A DNA stretch of 64,000 nt from positions 4,462,373 to 4,526,372 of the forward strand of contig NC_088306.1 of NCBI RefSeq assembly GCF_032854445.1. Direction: 5' to 3'. Of this stretch, positions 11,705 through 21,621 are shown piece after piece. The notes under the pieces are model-generated. The model saw only the letters and a list, made by a program, of their open reading frames with translations. It was not told the origin of the DNA and made no database searches. How positions within the stretch are numbered: the stretch's first letter is position 1; every line of letters begins with the position of its first letter. Source of the DNA: Liolophura sinensis (Eukaryota > Mollusca > Polyplacophora > Chitonida > Chitonidae). Both the position numbers and the translations under genes were made by a program.

Positions 11705-14700
11705 CGGAGAAAAAGGATGGTAAATTAGTCACCGTCCTCCTTATGGATGTTGTACTTTACACTTGCAGAATGGTAAATTAGCCACCGTCTTCCTCATGGA
11801 TGTTGTGCTCTACACCTGCAGAAAGGTAAATCAGTCACCGTCCTCCTCGTGGATGTTGTACTTTACACCTGCAGGAAGGTAAATTAGTCACCGTCCTCTT
11901 CGTTGATGTTGTACTTTACACCTGCAGAAAGGTAAATTAGTCACCGTCCTCCTCGTGGATGTTGTTCCTGATACCTGTAGGAAGGTAAATTAGCCACCGT
12001 CCTCCTCGTGGATGTTGTACTTTATACCTATAGGAAAGTAAACTAGCCAACGTCCTCCTCGTGGATGTTGTACTTTACACCTGGAGAAAGGTAAATTAGT
12101 CACCATCCTACTCGTGGATGTTGTACTTTACACCTGCAGAAAGGTAAATTAGTCACCGTCCTCTTCGTGGAAGTTGTACTTTCCACCTGCAGAAAGGTGA
12201 ATTAGCCACCGTCCTCCTCATGGATGTTTTACTTCACACCTGCAGAAAGGTAAATTAGCCACCGTCCTCCTCGTGGATGTTGTACTTTACACCTGCAGGA
12301 AGGTAAATTACCCACCGTCCTCCTCATGGATGTTGTACTTCACACCTGCAGAAAGGTAAATTAGCCACCGTCCTCCTCATGGATGTTGTACTTTACACCT
12401 GCAGAAATGTAAATTAGCCACCGTCCTTCTCGTGGATGTTGTATTTCACACCTGCAGAAAGGTAAATTAGCCACCGTCCTCCTCATGGATGTTGTACTTC
12501 ACACCTGCAGAATAGTAAATTAGCCACCGTCCTCCTCGTGGATGTTGTACTTCACACCTGCAGAAAGGTAAATTAGCCACCGTCTTCCTCATGGATGTTG
12601 TACTTTACACCTCCAGGAAGGTAAACTAGCCACCGTCCTCCTCGTGGATGTTAAACTTTATACCTATAGAAAGGTAAACTAGTCACTGTCCTCCTCGTGG
12701 ATGTTGTACTTTATACCTATAGGAAAGCAAATTAGCCACCGTCCTCCTCATGGATTTTGTACTTTATACCTTCAGGAACATAAATTAGTCACCGTCCGCC
12801 TCGTGGATGTTGTACATGATGCCTATAGGAACTTAAACTAGTCACCGTCCTCCTCGTGGATGTTGTATCTTATACCTATAGGAAGGTAAGTTAGCCACCG
12901 TCCTCCTCGTGGATGTTGTACCTTATACCTACAGGGAGGTAAATCAGCCACCGTCCTCCTCGTGGATGTTGTACCTTATACCTAAGGGAAAGCAAATTAG
13001 CCACCGTCCTCCTCGTGGATGTTGTACCTTATACCTATATGGATGTAAATTAGCCACCGTCCTCCTCGTGGATGTTGTACCTTATACCTATGGGAAAGCA
13101 AATTAGCCACCGTCCTCCTCGTGGATGTTGTACCTTATACCTATGTGGATGTAAATTAGCCACCGTCCTCCTCGTGGATGTTGTACCCTATAGCTATAGG
13201 AAGGCAAAGTAGCCACCGTCCTCCTCGTGGATGTTGTACCTTATACCTATGTGGATGTAAATTAGCCACCGTCCTCCTCGTGGATGTTGTACTTTATAGC
13301 TATAGGAAGGCAAAGTAGCCACCGTCCTCCTCGAGGATGTTGTACTTTATACCTGCAGGAACCTAAATTAGTCACCGTCCGCTTCGTGGTTGTTGTACCT
13401 TATGCCTATAGGGACATAAATTAGTCACCGTCCTCCTCGTGGATGTTATACTATATACCTATAGGAAGGTAAATTAGCCACCGTCCTCCTCGTGGATGTT
13501 GTTCCTGATACCTGGAGAAATGTAAATTAGCCACCGTCCTCCTCGTGGATTTTGTACTTTATACCTGCAGGAAGGTATATTAGCTACCGTCCTCCTCGTG
13601 GATGTTGTACTTTATACATATAGGGATGTAAATTAGCCACCGTCCTCCTCGTGGATGTTGTACTTTATACCTATAGGAAAGTAAACTAGCCACCGTCCTC
13701 CTCGTGGATGTTGTTCCTGATACCTGTAGGAAGGTAAATTAGCCACCGTCCTCCTCGTGGATGTTGTACTTTATACCTATAGGAAAGTAAACTAGCCACC
13801 GTCCTCCTCATGGATGTTGTACTTTACACCTGGAGAAAGGTAAATTAGCCACCGTCCTCCTCGTGGATGTTGTACTTTACACCTGCAGAAAGGTAAATTA
13901 GCCACCGTCCTCCTCATGGATGTTTTACTTCACACATTTAGAAAGGTAAATTAGCCACCGTCCTCCTCGTGGATGTTGTACCTTATACCTATGTGGATGT
14001 AAATTAGCCACTGTCCTCCTCGTGGATGTTGTACTTTATAGCTATAGGAAGGCAAAGTAGCCACCGTCCTCATCTTGGATGTTGTACTTTATACCTGCAG
14101 GAACCTAAATTAGTCACCGTCCGCTTCGTGGTTGTTGTACTTTATACATATAGGGATGTAAATTAGCCACCGTCCTCCTTGTGGATGTTATACTATATAC
14201 CTATAGGAAGGTAAATTAGCCACCGTCCTCCTCGTGGATGTTGTTCCTGATACCTGGAGAAATGTAAATTAGCCAGCGTCCTCCTCGTGGATTTTGTACT
14301 TTATATCTGCAGGAAGGTATATTAGCCACCGTACTCCTCGTGGATGTTGTACTTTATACATATAGGGATGTAAATTAGCCACCGTCCTCCTTGTGGATGT
14401 TGTACTTTATACCTATAGGCAGGTAAATTAGCCACCGTCCTCCTCGTGGATGTTGTTCCTGATACCTGTAGGAAGGTAAATTAGCCACAGTCGTCCTCGT
14501 GGATGTTGTTCCTGATACCTGTAGGAAGGTAAATTAGCCACCGTCCTCCTCGTGGATGTTGTACTTTATACCTATAGGAAAGTAAACTAGCCACCGTCCT
14601 CCTCGTGGATGTTGTACTTTATACCTGCAGGAAGGTAAATTACCCACCGTCCTCCTCGTGGATGTTGTTCCTGATACCTGTAGGAAGGTAAATTAGCCAC

Positions 14701-16615
14701 CGTCCTCCTCGTGGATGTTGTACTTTATACCTATAGGAAAGTAAAACTAGCCAACGTCCTCCTCATGGATGTTGTACTTTACACCTGGAGAAAGGTAAAT
14801 TAGTCACCGTCCTCCTCGTGGATGTTGTACTTTACACCTGGAGAAAGGTAAATTAGTCACCGTCCTCCTCGTGGATGTTGTACTCTATACCTGCAGGAAG
14901 TTAAATTAGCAACCGTCCTCCTCATGGATGTTGTACTTTATACCTATAGGAAGGTAAACTAGTCATCGTCCTCCTCATGGATGTTGCACTGTATAGTTAT
15001 AAATCGATAAATCAGCCACTGTCCTCCTCGTGGATGTTGTACTTTATAACTATATGAAGGTAAACTAGCCACCGTCCTCCTCGTGGATGTTGTACCTTAT
15101 ACCTATGGGAAAGCAAATTAGCCACCGTCCTCCTCGTGGATGTTGTACCTCATGCCTACAGGGAGGTAAGTTAGCCACCGTCCTCCTCATGGATGTTGAA
15201 CTTTATACCTATAGAAAGGTAAACTAGTCACCGTCCTCCTCGTGGATGTTGAACTTTATACCTATAGGAAGGTAAACTAGTCATCGTCCTCCTCATGGAT
15301 GTTGAACTTTATACCTATAGGAAGGTAAACTAGTCACCGTCCTCCTCATGGATGTTGAACTTTATACCTATAGGAAGGTAAACTGGCCACCGTCCTCCTC
15401 GTGGATGTTGAACTTTATACATGTAGGAAGGTAAACTAGCCACTGTCCTTCTCGTAGATGTTGTATTTTATGCCTGTGGGAAGGTAAATTTTCCACCGTC
15501 CTCCTCATGGATGTTTTACTTTATACCTATAGGAAGGTAAATCAGCCACCGTCCTCCTCGTGGATGCTGTACTTTATACCTATAAGAAGGTAAATTAGCC
15601 ACCGTCCTCCTCATGGATGTTGTACTCTATACCTATAGGAAGGTAAACTGGTCACCGTCCTCCTCGTGGATGTTGAACTTTATACCTATAGGAAGGTAAA
15701 CTAGTCATCGTCCTCCTCGTGGATGTGGTACCTGACACCTCCAGGAAGGTAAACAAGCCAACGTCCACCCCGTGGATGTTGTACTTTACACCTGCAGGAA
15801 GGTAATTTAGCCACCGTCCTCCTCGTGGATATTGTACCTGACACCTGCAGGAAGGTAAATTAGCCACCGTCCTCCTCATGGATGTTGTACCTAATACCTG
15901 CAGGAAGGTAAATTAGCCACCGTCCTCCTCGTGGATGTTGTACTTTATACCAGTAGGAAGGTAAACTAGTCACCGTCCTCCTCGTGGATGTTGAACTTTA
16001 CACCTATAGGAAGGTAAACTAGTCATCGTCCTCCTCATGGATGTTGTACTCTATAGCTAAAGGAAGGTAAACTGGTCACCGTCCTCCTCATTGATGTTGT
16101 ACTTTATAGCTATAGGAAGGTAAATTAGTCACCGTCCTCCTCGTGGATGTTGTACTTTATACCTATATGAAGGTAAATTAGCCACCGTCCTCCTCGTGGA
16201 TGTTGTACTTTATAACTATATGAAGGTAAATTAGCCACCGTCTTCCTCGTGGATGTTGTACCTTAAATTATACCTATGGGAAAGCAAATTAGCCACCGTC
16301 CTCCTCGTGGATGTTGTACCTCATGCCTACATGGAGGTAAATTAGCCACTGTCCTCCTCATGGATGTTGTACTTTATACCAGTAGGAAGGTAAATTAGTC
16401 ACCGTCCTTCTCGTGGATGTTGTACCTGACACCTCCAGAAAGGTAAACTAGCCAACGTTCTCCTCGTGGATGTTGTACTTTACACCTGAAGAAAGGTAAA
16501 TTAGCCACCGTCCTCCTCGTGGATATTGTACCTAATACCTGCAGGAAGGTAAATTGGCCACCGTCCTCCTCATGGATGTTGTACTTTATACCTATATGAA
16601 GGTAAATTAGGCACA
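11705..16615 (-). repeat. Giant ~53-bp minisatellite array, right arm
   Basis: About 90 copies of the reverse complement of the left-array unit (core ccgtcctcctcgtggatgtt). The outer third (14910-16610) mirrors 990-2690 of the left array. The inner two thirds have their own variants, such as 'ttgttcctgatacctgtagg' and 'ccgcttcgtggttgttg', and local multi-unit duplications (for example around 13680-13800 and 14440-14580). Confidence 0.95.
14910..16610 (-). repeat. Right arm of the inverted duplication
   Basis: Reverse complement of about 990-2690, with the same order of variant units. Divergence outside these limits is abrupt on both sides. The two arms are separated by about 12.2 kb. Confidence 0.85.
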
Positions 16616-17662
16616 TTTTATATAGATGCCGGGAGAAAACCACCTTCTTGCCAAGTACCTGTATATTGTATAGTCCTACAGGCCTATGAACCCAATATCG
16701 GGACAACGGGCCTGGAGAGGCCGTGGGCTGTTGGGTTATTATGATATAGAATACCTTATCCTATTCATCATCTGTCTTCGATAGTTCGATAATTTATACC
16801 GATTATTTATAAGATACCTTGTCTTATTCATCATCTGTTGTCTATAGTTCGATTATTTGGAGAAGCCCTGTAGTAAATAAAATTTAAGTTAATAGTATGA
16901 GATATACAGTGATATAATCCGTAATCGTCTTTTCAGTGAACACAAATGTTTGACTATATCCCACTACTTTACATTTCGCGCCATATGTGTGGTCATGCGC
17001 ACTACACCGTCCTCCTGATGGATGTCCGTTCTCCTGGTGGATGTATTTCCGTTCCCCTCGTGGATGTAGGCTGACGAGTACTGTTGGAACAGCGTCGCCC
17101 CCAAGCCTGATGCTACGTACGCGCACAACATTCGATCAGAGATAGATCAGAGCGAGTCGAGAAGAAACACCTGGTAAGTGGTGAAATTTGCGGTATGGAG
17201 TGGATGTCGGGACAGAAATATTACTCACAATTTACACCGCTTGCACACTGCTATCTAAACAGATGCCTTGCTGCCTTCATAGGCTCGTATGCTAAGCGCA
17301 CGCTGTCATCATGGTAGGCCTACAACCTAGATTATAGTCTCTCACAATCCCGCCTGATTCGCGTTGTCGGGCAGGGACGGTCTGGTGGCGGAACTAACAA
17401 AGTTTCTAGAACAACAGCAACACAGGCCTACGGAAGACGCGAATGAACCCCGATTGATTTCCTCCATATTATTTGAACTCAGAACTATTTCTCTATTTAG
17501 CCAGTTTTCTTCTCAAGCAATTGTTTACATGTCGAGGATAACGGATTTATGAAGAAAATTTCGTTTCGTCAGTTACACGTAATACCACAAGCTCTACAAA
17601 TCGAAAAGATAGTCGGCCGATATTACAGCAAAGAAAATGCAATTAGAATATCTTTCCTAGTG

Positions 17663-17935
17663 TTTGTTTATTCATTTATTTGATTGGTGCTTTACACCGC
17701 ACTCAAATATATTTCACATACACGACGACGGCCAGCATTACATATATGGTGGGAGGAAACCAGGCAAAGCCCGGATGATATTCACGACCATCCGCAGGTT
17801 GCTGGGATACCTCCGTACATTCCCACGTACGGCCAGAGAGGAAGCCAGTATGAGCTGGACTTGAACTCACAGGGAGTGGGAGTCTGATGGGTCATTGCGT
17901 TATATGTGATAACCCCCCTACGGCCACGGAGGCTC
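17663..17935 (-). mobile_element. tRNA-derived SINE, diverged full-length copy
   Basis: Tail at the low end, body with ccagcattacatatatggtg (small insertion), and a degraded head ending 'acggccacggaggctcc'. No clear target-site duplication, consistent with an older insertion. Confidence 0.8.
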
Positions 17936-18050
17936 CTTTGTCCTAATGTATAATGCCATCTCCATTAACTCGTTTTCTAGACGAAGATGTCATTGTCTCG
18001 GGTCAAGCCATAAATATTAAAAAAAAAAAAACAAAACATGGAAATTTATT

Positions 18051-18223
18051 TATTTATTTATTTGATTGGTGTTATACGCCGTGCTCAAGAATATTTCACT
18101 TATACGACCACGGCCAGCATTATGGTGGGAGGAAACCGTGCTCAGTCCGGGGGAAACCCACGACCATCCGCATGTTAATGGCAGACCTTCCCACTTACGG
18201 CCGGAGGGGAAACCAACATGAGC
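18051..18223 (-). mobile_element. 5'-truncated SINE copy with 16-bp TSD
   Basis: Tail and body are present, but the element stops after 'aaaccaacatgagc', lacking the tRNA-like head. It is flanked by a perfect 16-bp duplication aacatggaaatttatt (18035-18050 and 18224-18239), which shows that it inserted in this truncated state. Confidence 0.9.
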
Positions 18224-18401
18224 AACATGGAAATTTATTCAATATGTAAATTTTAAAGAAAACTGACATCTATTATGGAAAAAGGAAGAGTTTTGAAGCC
18301 CCGTCTCTTACAATGATATATTTGGTATTTATTCAAGTTTTGGTATAGTAAATAGAATACATTTTACATCTACAGGCCATTTTAAGAGATTATGTTACAG
18401 T

Positions 18402-18500
18402 GTAGTGAGTGCTTGGGGTTTAACGTCGTACTTAACAATTTTTCAGTCATATGAGGACGAAGGAAGGATGCATGTGATGTGCCTCCTTGTTACCATACAG
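18402..18500 (-). mobile_element. Fragment of a second short interspersed repeat family
   Basis: Shares 'gtttaacgtcgtacttaaca' and 'tttttcagtcatatga' with the longer copy at 39515-39810. Only the tail-proximal part is present. Confidence 0.6.
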
Positions 18501-18530
18501 CTATACGACAATCTGATATATCTGATGTCG

Positions 18531-18533
<3 letters not shown>

Positions 18534-18579
<46 letters not shown>
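18534..18579. repeat. (AT)n microsatellite
   Basis: Uninterrupted run of about 22 AT dinucleotides just upstream of the acceptor of the cGAS-like coding exon. Confidence 0.95.
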
Positions 18580-18581
<2 letters not shown>

Positions 18582-18630
18582 CTGATTTTTTTTCAGGACG
18601 TAAATTGACTTAAAACGTACAAGGTGGATA

Positions 18631-20252
18631 ATGGCTCAAAAGACATGGACAAACCGCGAGACTGAAACTGAGGCTTTTGAGGATGATTTATGGGTGAGGC
18701 CCCGTGAACCGTGGGGGGACTGGAGGCGAGATACTGGGTCACTTCAGGTTGATGAATCACGTGATTCAGTGGGGCATTACGGAGACGAGGATCAACTGCT
18801 GAATTCCATACCAGTTTCTCCGGAATTCGACGCCTTTTTGATGGAGCTTCAGAACAAGCACATGGACGGCCACACAGAGAACTTTAACAGGAAGATACTA
18901 AATGACGTTCCCACCATGATTGTCTCCACCTTTAAGCGTTTAGAGACAATATACCCGGATACTTTCCTGGGTGCCGTCGTCCACACGGTGGGCAGCGTTG
19001 GGGAGCAGACCAAGGTCGGATTGTATGAGGAATTCGACTTTATGGTTGAGTTACATGCCCTTGAGCAGGTGCTTCTCCGCCTTGCGCGCCCTTTAAAAAG
19101 TAAATCCGAACTAAACACGGTGTATTTAAGCGAGGGTTTCCATTTAGTTCTAGACGACGATCCGAACAGCGAAGAAGTCATCGAGATACCTTTCAAATCC
19201 ACGTCAATAGACGGTGTCATCGCGAAGGAGCTGTTGGCGTCGCTTTTGCCAGGCTGGAAGGTCACATCGCACATGCGACGCAGTCATGGTCAGAAATCCT
19301 TCGTCTTGCAGCAGAGTCTTCGCCATTATCCTGCAAACGGCGACCCGCTTGAAGTCTTCTGCGACATTTCTTTCTGCGTCCCGTTCCAGTGGGCTGAAGA
19401 CAAACGCCACATATACCGGCGAAGTGGAACGCGTGAGGACATGATGTCGCGAGACCAAAATTTCCATTTAGTTATCAACTGGGACTTTTGTCCCGTGACA
19501 CACGTATTTCACCAAAATGACAAGCTCGCCAAGAATGACATGCCTGAGAATGTGAAGTGCGTTTACCGACTGGCAAAGATCCTAACACTAGATCTTCTGC
19601 CCCCGATTTACGACATGAAAAGAGACAAATTCGGCGGCCCCTTGCAATCCTATTGGCTGAAACAGATCATTACGTACATGGTTGACGAGCTTCCAAATCC
19701 TTCGTTCTGGCAGGAGGAATACCTGGATCTGAGAGTAATTCAGCTGATGAGGAAATTACGTAACTGCGTGAAGGACATGACACTGTCAGACTATTTCTGG
19801 CCGGACTTAAATCACTTAGACGACAGCCCAAAAAGCAAGCGTGCTGAGCGCGAAACGGCGCACGACTACGTCCCAGCTCTAGTTGCGCTCCTCAACCGGG
19901 CCGCAGGAGGAGAAAACTCCGCTCTGGCGTCCTTGAAAACGCTGTCCGAAATGACTGCTGAGTTCCGCAGTACCGTCATCACCGATGCCAAAATGATCCG
20001 GTTCGATACAATGATCAGACAGTACGACAAGGTGCTGAAATCTAGACCTTGGGAAGAGGTACCCTTCATGGTTAATCTCTATAGTTCGTCGAACATTTTG
20101 ACCAACATAAAAGAGTTCGTCGTCCTCCATTTGAAAGACGTGGTAGAAGTGAGCGGAGAGGAAGGCAACGTCAAAATCAGGTACAAAAGTGAAGAACTGT
20201 CCCTTGAAGATTATTTCGCCAAGTACATCAGTGATTCTACCATGCATGCCAG
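18631..20252 (+). CDS. cGAS-like gene, coding exon 1
   Basis: 540 codons plus two bases. It contains the whole catalytic core and most of the helical domain. The reading frame meets a TGA four bases beyond the donor, so splicing at cag|gtgagt removes what would otherwise be a stop after residue 541. Confidence 0.9.
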
Positions 20253-20779
20253 GTGAGTATGGATCAATTAGCAGATTACGTTAAAACGACAAGACCTACG
20301 TGGCCGAGGTGGTTAGCGCGCCAGCGCGGCGCAATGACCCAGAAGCCTCTCACCAATGCAGTTGCTGTGAGTTCAAGTCCAGCTCATGCTGGTTTCCTCT
20401 CCTGTGCGAAAGCCTGTCGGTAATCTGTGGACTTGTGATTTCCCTCTGGCACTTGGTTGTCGTCCTCCACGATGCTGGCCCCCGTCATAAAAGTGAAATA
20501 TTCTCCAGTACGGCGTAAAATACCAATCTGATCGAGCATCAGCTATTTTTGTACTGTTTGTGAAAGAGAAGTGTACTTGAGTGTCACATGATCCTTTGCG
20601 AGAGGGTTTCTTATTGCAATAATGCCGCTTTATTAGAGTAAGAGAAACGTTTCTTTCTCCACAGGTTTTTCTTCGGTTTTTTCACGACCGATTGGAATGA
20701 TGCTTACGACAAAATGATGGCAGAGCGCTGTCCCGATCTTGCCAAACAACTGGGAACATCGCAGCCCCAAGCTGTGTAA
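18631..20779 (+). CDS. Mab-21/cGAS-like nucleotidyltransferase (probable cGAS-like receptor)
   Basis: Two coding exons (18631-20252 and 20665-20779) joined at cag|gtgagt and ccacag|g give 578 residues. The start ATG follows an acceptor (ttttcag|, 18597) and an in-frame TAA, so it is well supported. The nucleotidyltransferase core is clear: GS at 121-122, then E134-F-D136 in EEFDFMVEL, and a third acidic residue D245 in EVFCDISFCV, the arrangement of the cGAS/Mab-21 metal-binding triad. A Mab-21-type helical second half follows (about 300-395), including SYWLKQIITYM and LSDYFWPDL. I see no cGAS zinc-thumb His-Cys cluster. Family knowledge: proteins of this kind sense nucleic acid and make cyclic dinucleotides for STING signalling, and they are expanded in molluscs; others are catalytically dead Mab-21 proteins. 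The intact triad favours an active enzyme, but the ligand and product cannot be read from sequence. The coding exon is richer in G+C than its surroundings. Confidence 0.88.
20298..20530 (+). mobile_element. tRNA-derived SINE in the cGAS-like gene intron
   Basis: Plus-strand copy with head (gtggccgaggtggttagcgc), B-box-like gagttcaagtcc, body and 3' end (gtacggcgtaaaataccaat). Diverged, without an obvious target-site duplication or long tail. Confidence 0.8.
20665..20779 (+). CDS. cGAS-like gene, coding exon 2
   Basis: After tttctccacag| the frame continues with FFFGFFTTDWNDAYDKMMAE and ends at TAA 20777-20779. Phase matches exon 1. The acceptor has a strong pyrimidine tract. Confidence 0.8.
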
Positions 20780-20873
20780 ATTGTTACACTTTTCTGTATA
20801 ATCTCTTACGTATATTTTAGTCTGCCGGCCAGTACGACTCTCGTAAAACTTATCCGTATGAAACACCAATCAA

Positions 20874-20879
20874 AATAAA
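20874..20879 (+). terminator. Poly(A) signal AATAAA in a SINE-tail-like relic
   Basis: AATAAA about 95 nt after the stop of the cGAS-like gene, within 'gaaacaccaatcaaaataaa', which resembles the 3' end and tail of the local SINE (acaccaatcaaataaata). Confidence 0.5.
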
Positions 20880-21139
20880 TAAGTAAATATGAATTATATA
20901 TCACCTACAACTGCTTTTACTATAACCTGATATGCATCTAAAATAAGTAAATGCAAAAAATCATCTGGGGTAATTTATTCATTTTCCTTATGTACGAAAT
21001 ACATACAATAAACGTTTCGTCACAAACGCTAATTATTGCAGATCTATCGTTTTTCTTTCATATTTATCGCTCAATACCTGTGAAAACTCAGGTATTATAT
21101 TATACTTATTACATATCACATGTACATTGCGATAACAAC

Positions 21140-21186
21140 ATATTTATTTGATTTGATCGGTGTTATACACGGTACTCAAGAATTGT
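21140..21186 (-). mobile_element. SINE 3'-end relic
   Basis: Tail plus 'tgatcggtgttatacacggtactcaagaatt', the terminal part of the SINE in minus orientation. Confidence 0.6.
21143..21148 (-). terminator. Possible poly(A) signal of VWA8 in a SINE tail relic
   Basis: TTTATT on the plus strand (AATAAA on the gene strand), about 365 nt after the VWA8 stop. It lies in a relic (21140-21186) with 'ggtgttatacacggtactca', the SINE 3' end in minus orientation. Confidence 0.35.
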
Positions 21187-21202
21187 AGAAAGAAAAGTGT
21201 TG

Positions 21203-21246
21203 TGTCAGAAGTGGGATACGAACCCACACTTACATCCGTGGACTCG
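21203..21246 (-). other. tRNA-like 3' half (leucine-type?) remnant
   Basis: On the minus strand there is a perfect T arm, gtggg-ttcgtat-cccac, followed by ttctgaca and preceded by a sequence that could be a long variable arm, as in class II tRNAs. The 5' half is not recognisable, so this is a remnant or part of a tRNA-derived repeat, not a functional tRNA gene. Confidence 0.35.
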
Positions 21247-21512
21247 AAAATAACACATTTTAAACTTTTTCACTGACTTCTACAACGGCGATCCGAGTGC
21301 CAATACGAGTTTTACCTTTTTGGTTAAAATACGACTCTATCGTCTCGCAATCAGGTCACAGCCTGAAACAAGGGTTTTCACCTAAATCGTCTGATCACGT
21401 TTGCTCTGCATAAAAATATTTGCACTGATTATGACTGATCTCTCGTGTTATTTCAACATAATATATATAATTTACAAAACTTTACTGAGGCCCTTTCTAA
21501 AAGTCCGATCGA

Positions 21513-21621
21513 TCATCTCGTGGAGAGCATGGTTGAGGTGAAGATCTGCTGCAAGATCTGAGGGATATTCTTTGTGTCCATACAAACGAAACCTCGGCCA
21601 AGCGGCAACTGCTTGGTTAAT
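21513..21621 (-). CDS. VWA8: VWA8 terminal exon w28
   Basis: Follows gtttcag|a. Encodes [20 protein letters not shown] and then [15 protein letters not shown] with TGA at 21513-21515, matching the conserved VWA8 C-terminus. Confidence 0.95.

Larger units (their letters stand above)
16616..18596. other. Intergenic region upstream of the cGAS-like gene
   Basis: Contains three stray minisatellite cores at 17005-17070, two SINE copies, part of another short repeat, and an (AT)n tract. A possible non-coding first exon ends at 17173 (cacctg|gtaagtgg). An open frame at 17364-17552 has no recognised similarity and is not called. Confidence 0.45.

Noticed and set aside
17364-17552. 62-codon open frame between the arrays and the cGAS-like gene
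   Set aside because: No ATG at its start, no recognised similarity, and no matching donor/acceptor that would join it in phase to the cGAS-like exon.
18849-20247. Antisense and alternate-frame open frames over the cGAS-like exon (for example 18849-19274 and 19879-20247 minus)
   Set aside because: Shadows of the G+C-rich coding exon. No motifs, and the plus-strand frame carries the catalytic core.
21203-21290. Functional tRNA-Leu gene on the minus strand
   Set aside because: Only the T arm and 3' acceptor strand are convincing; D arm and anticodon arm cannot be folded.
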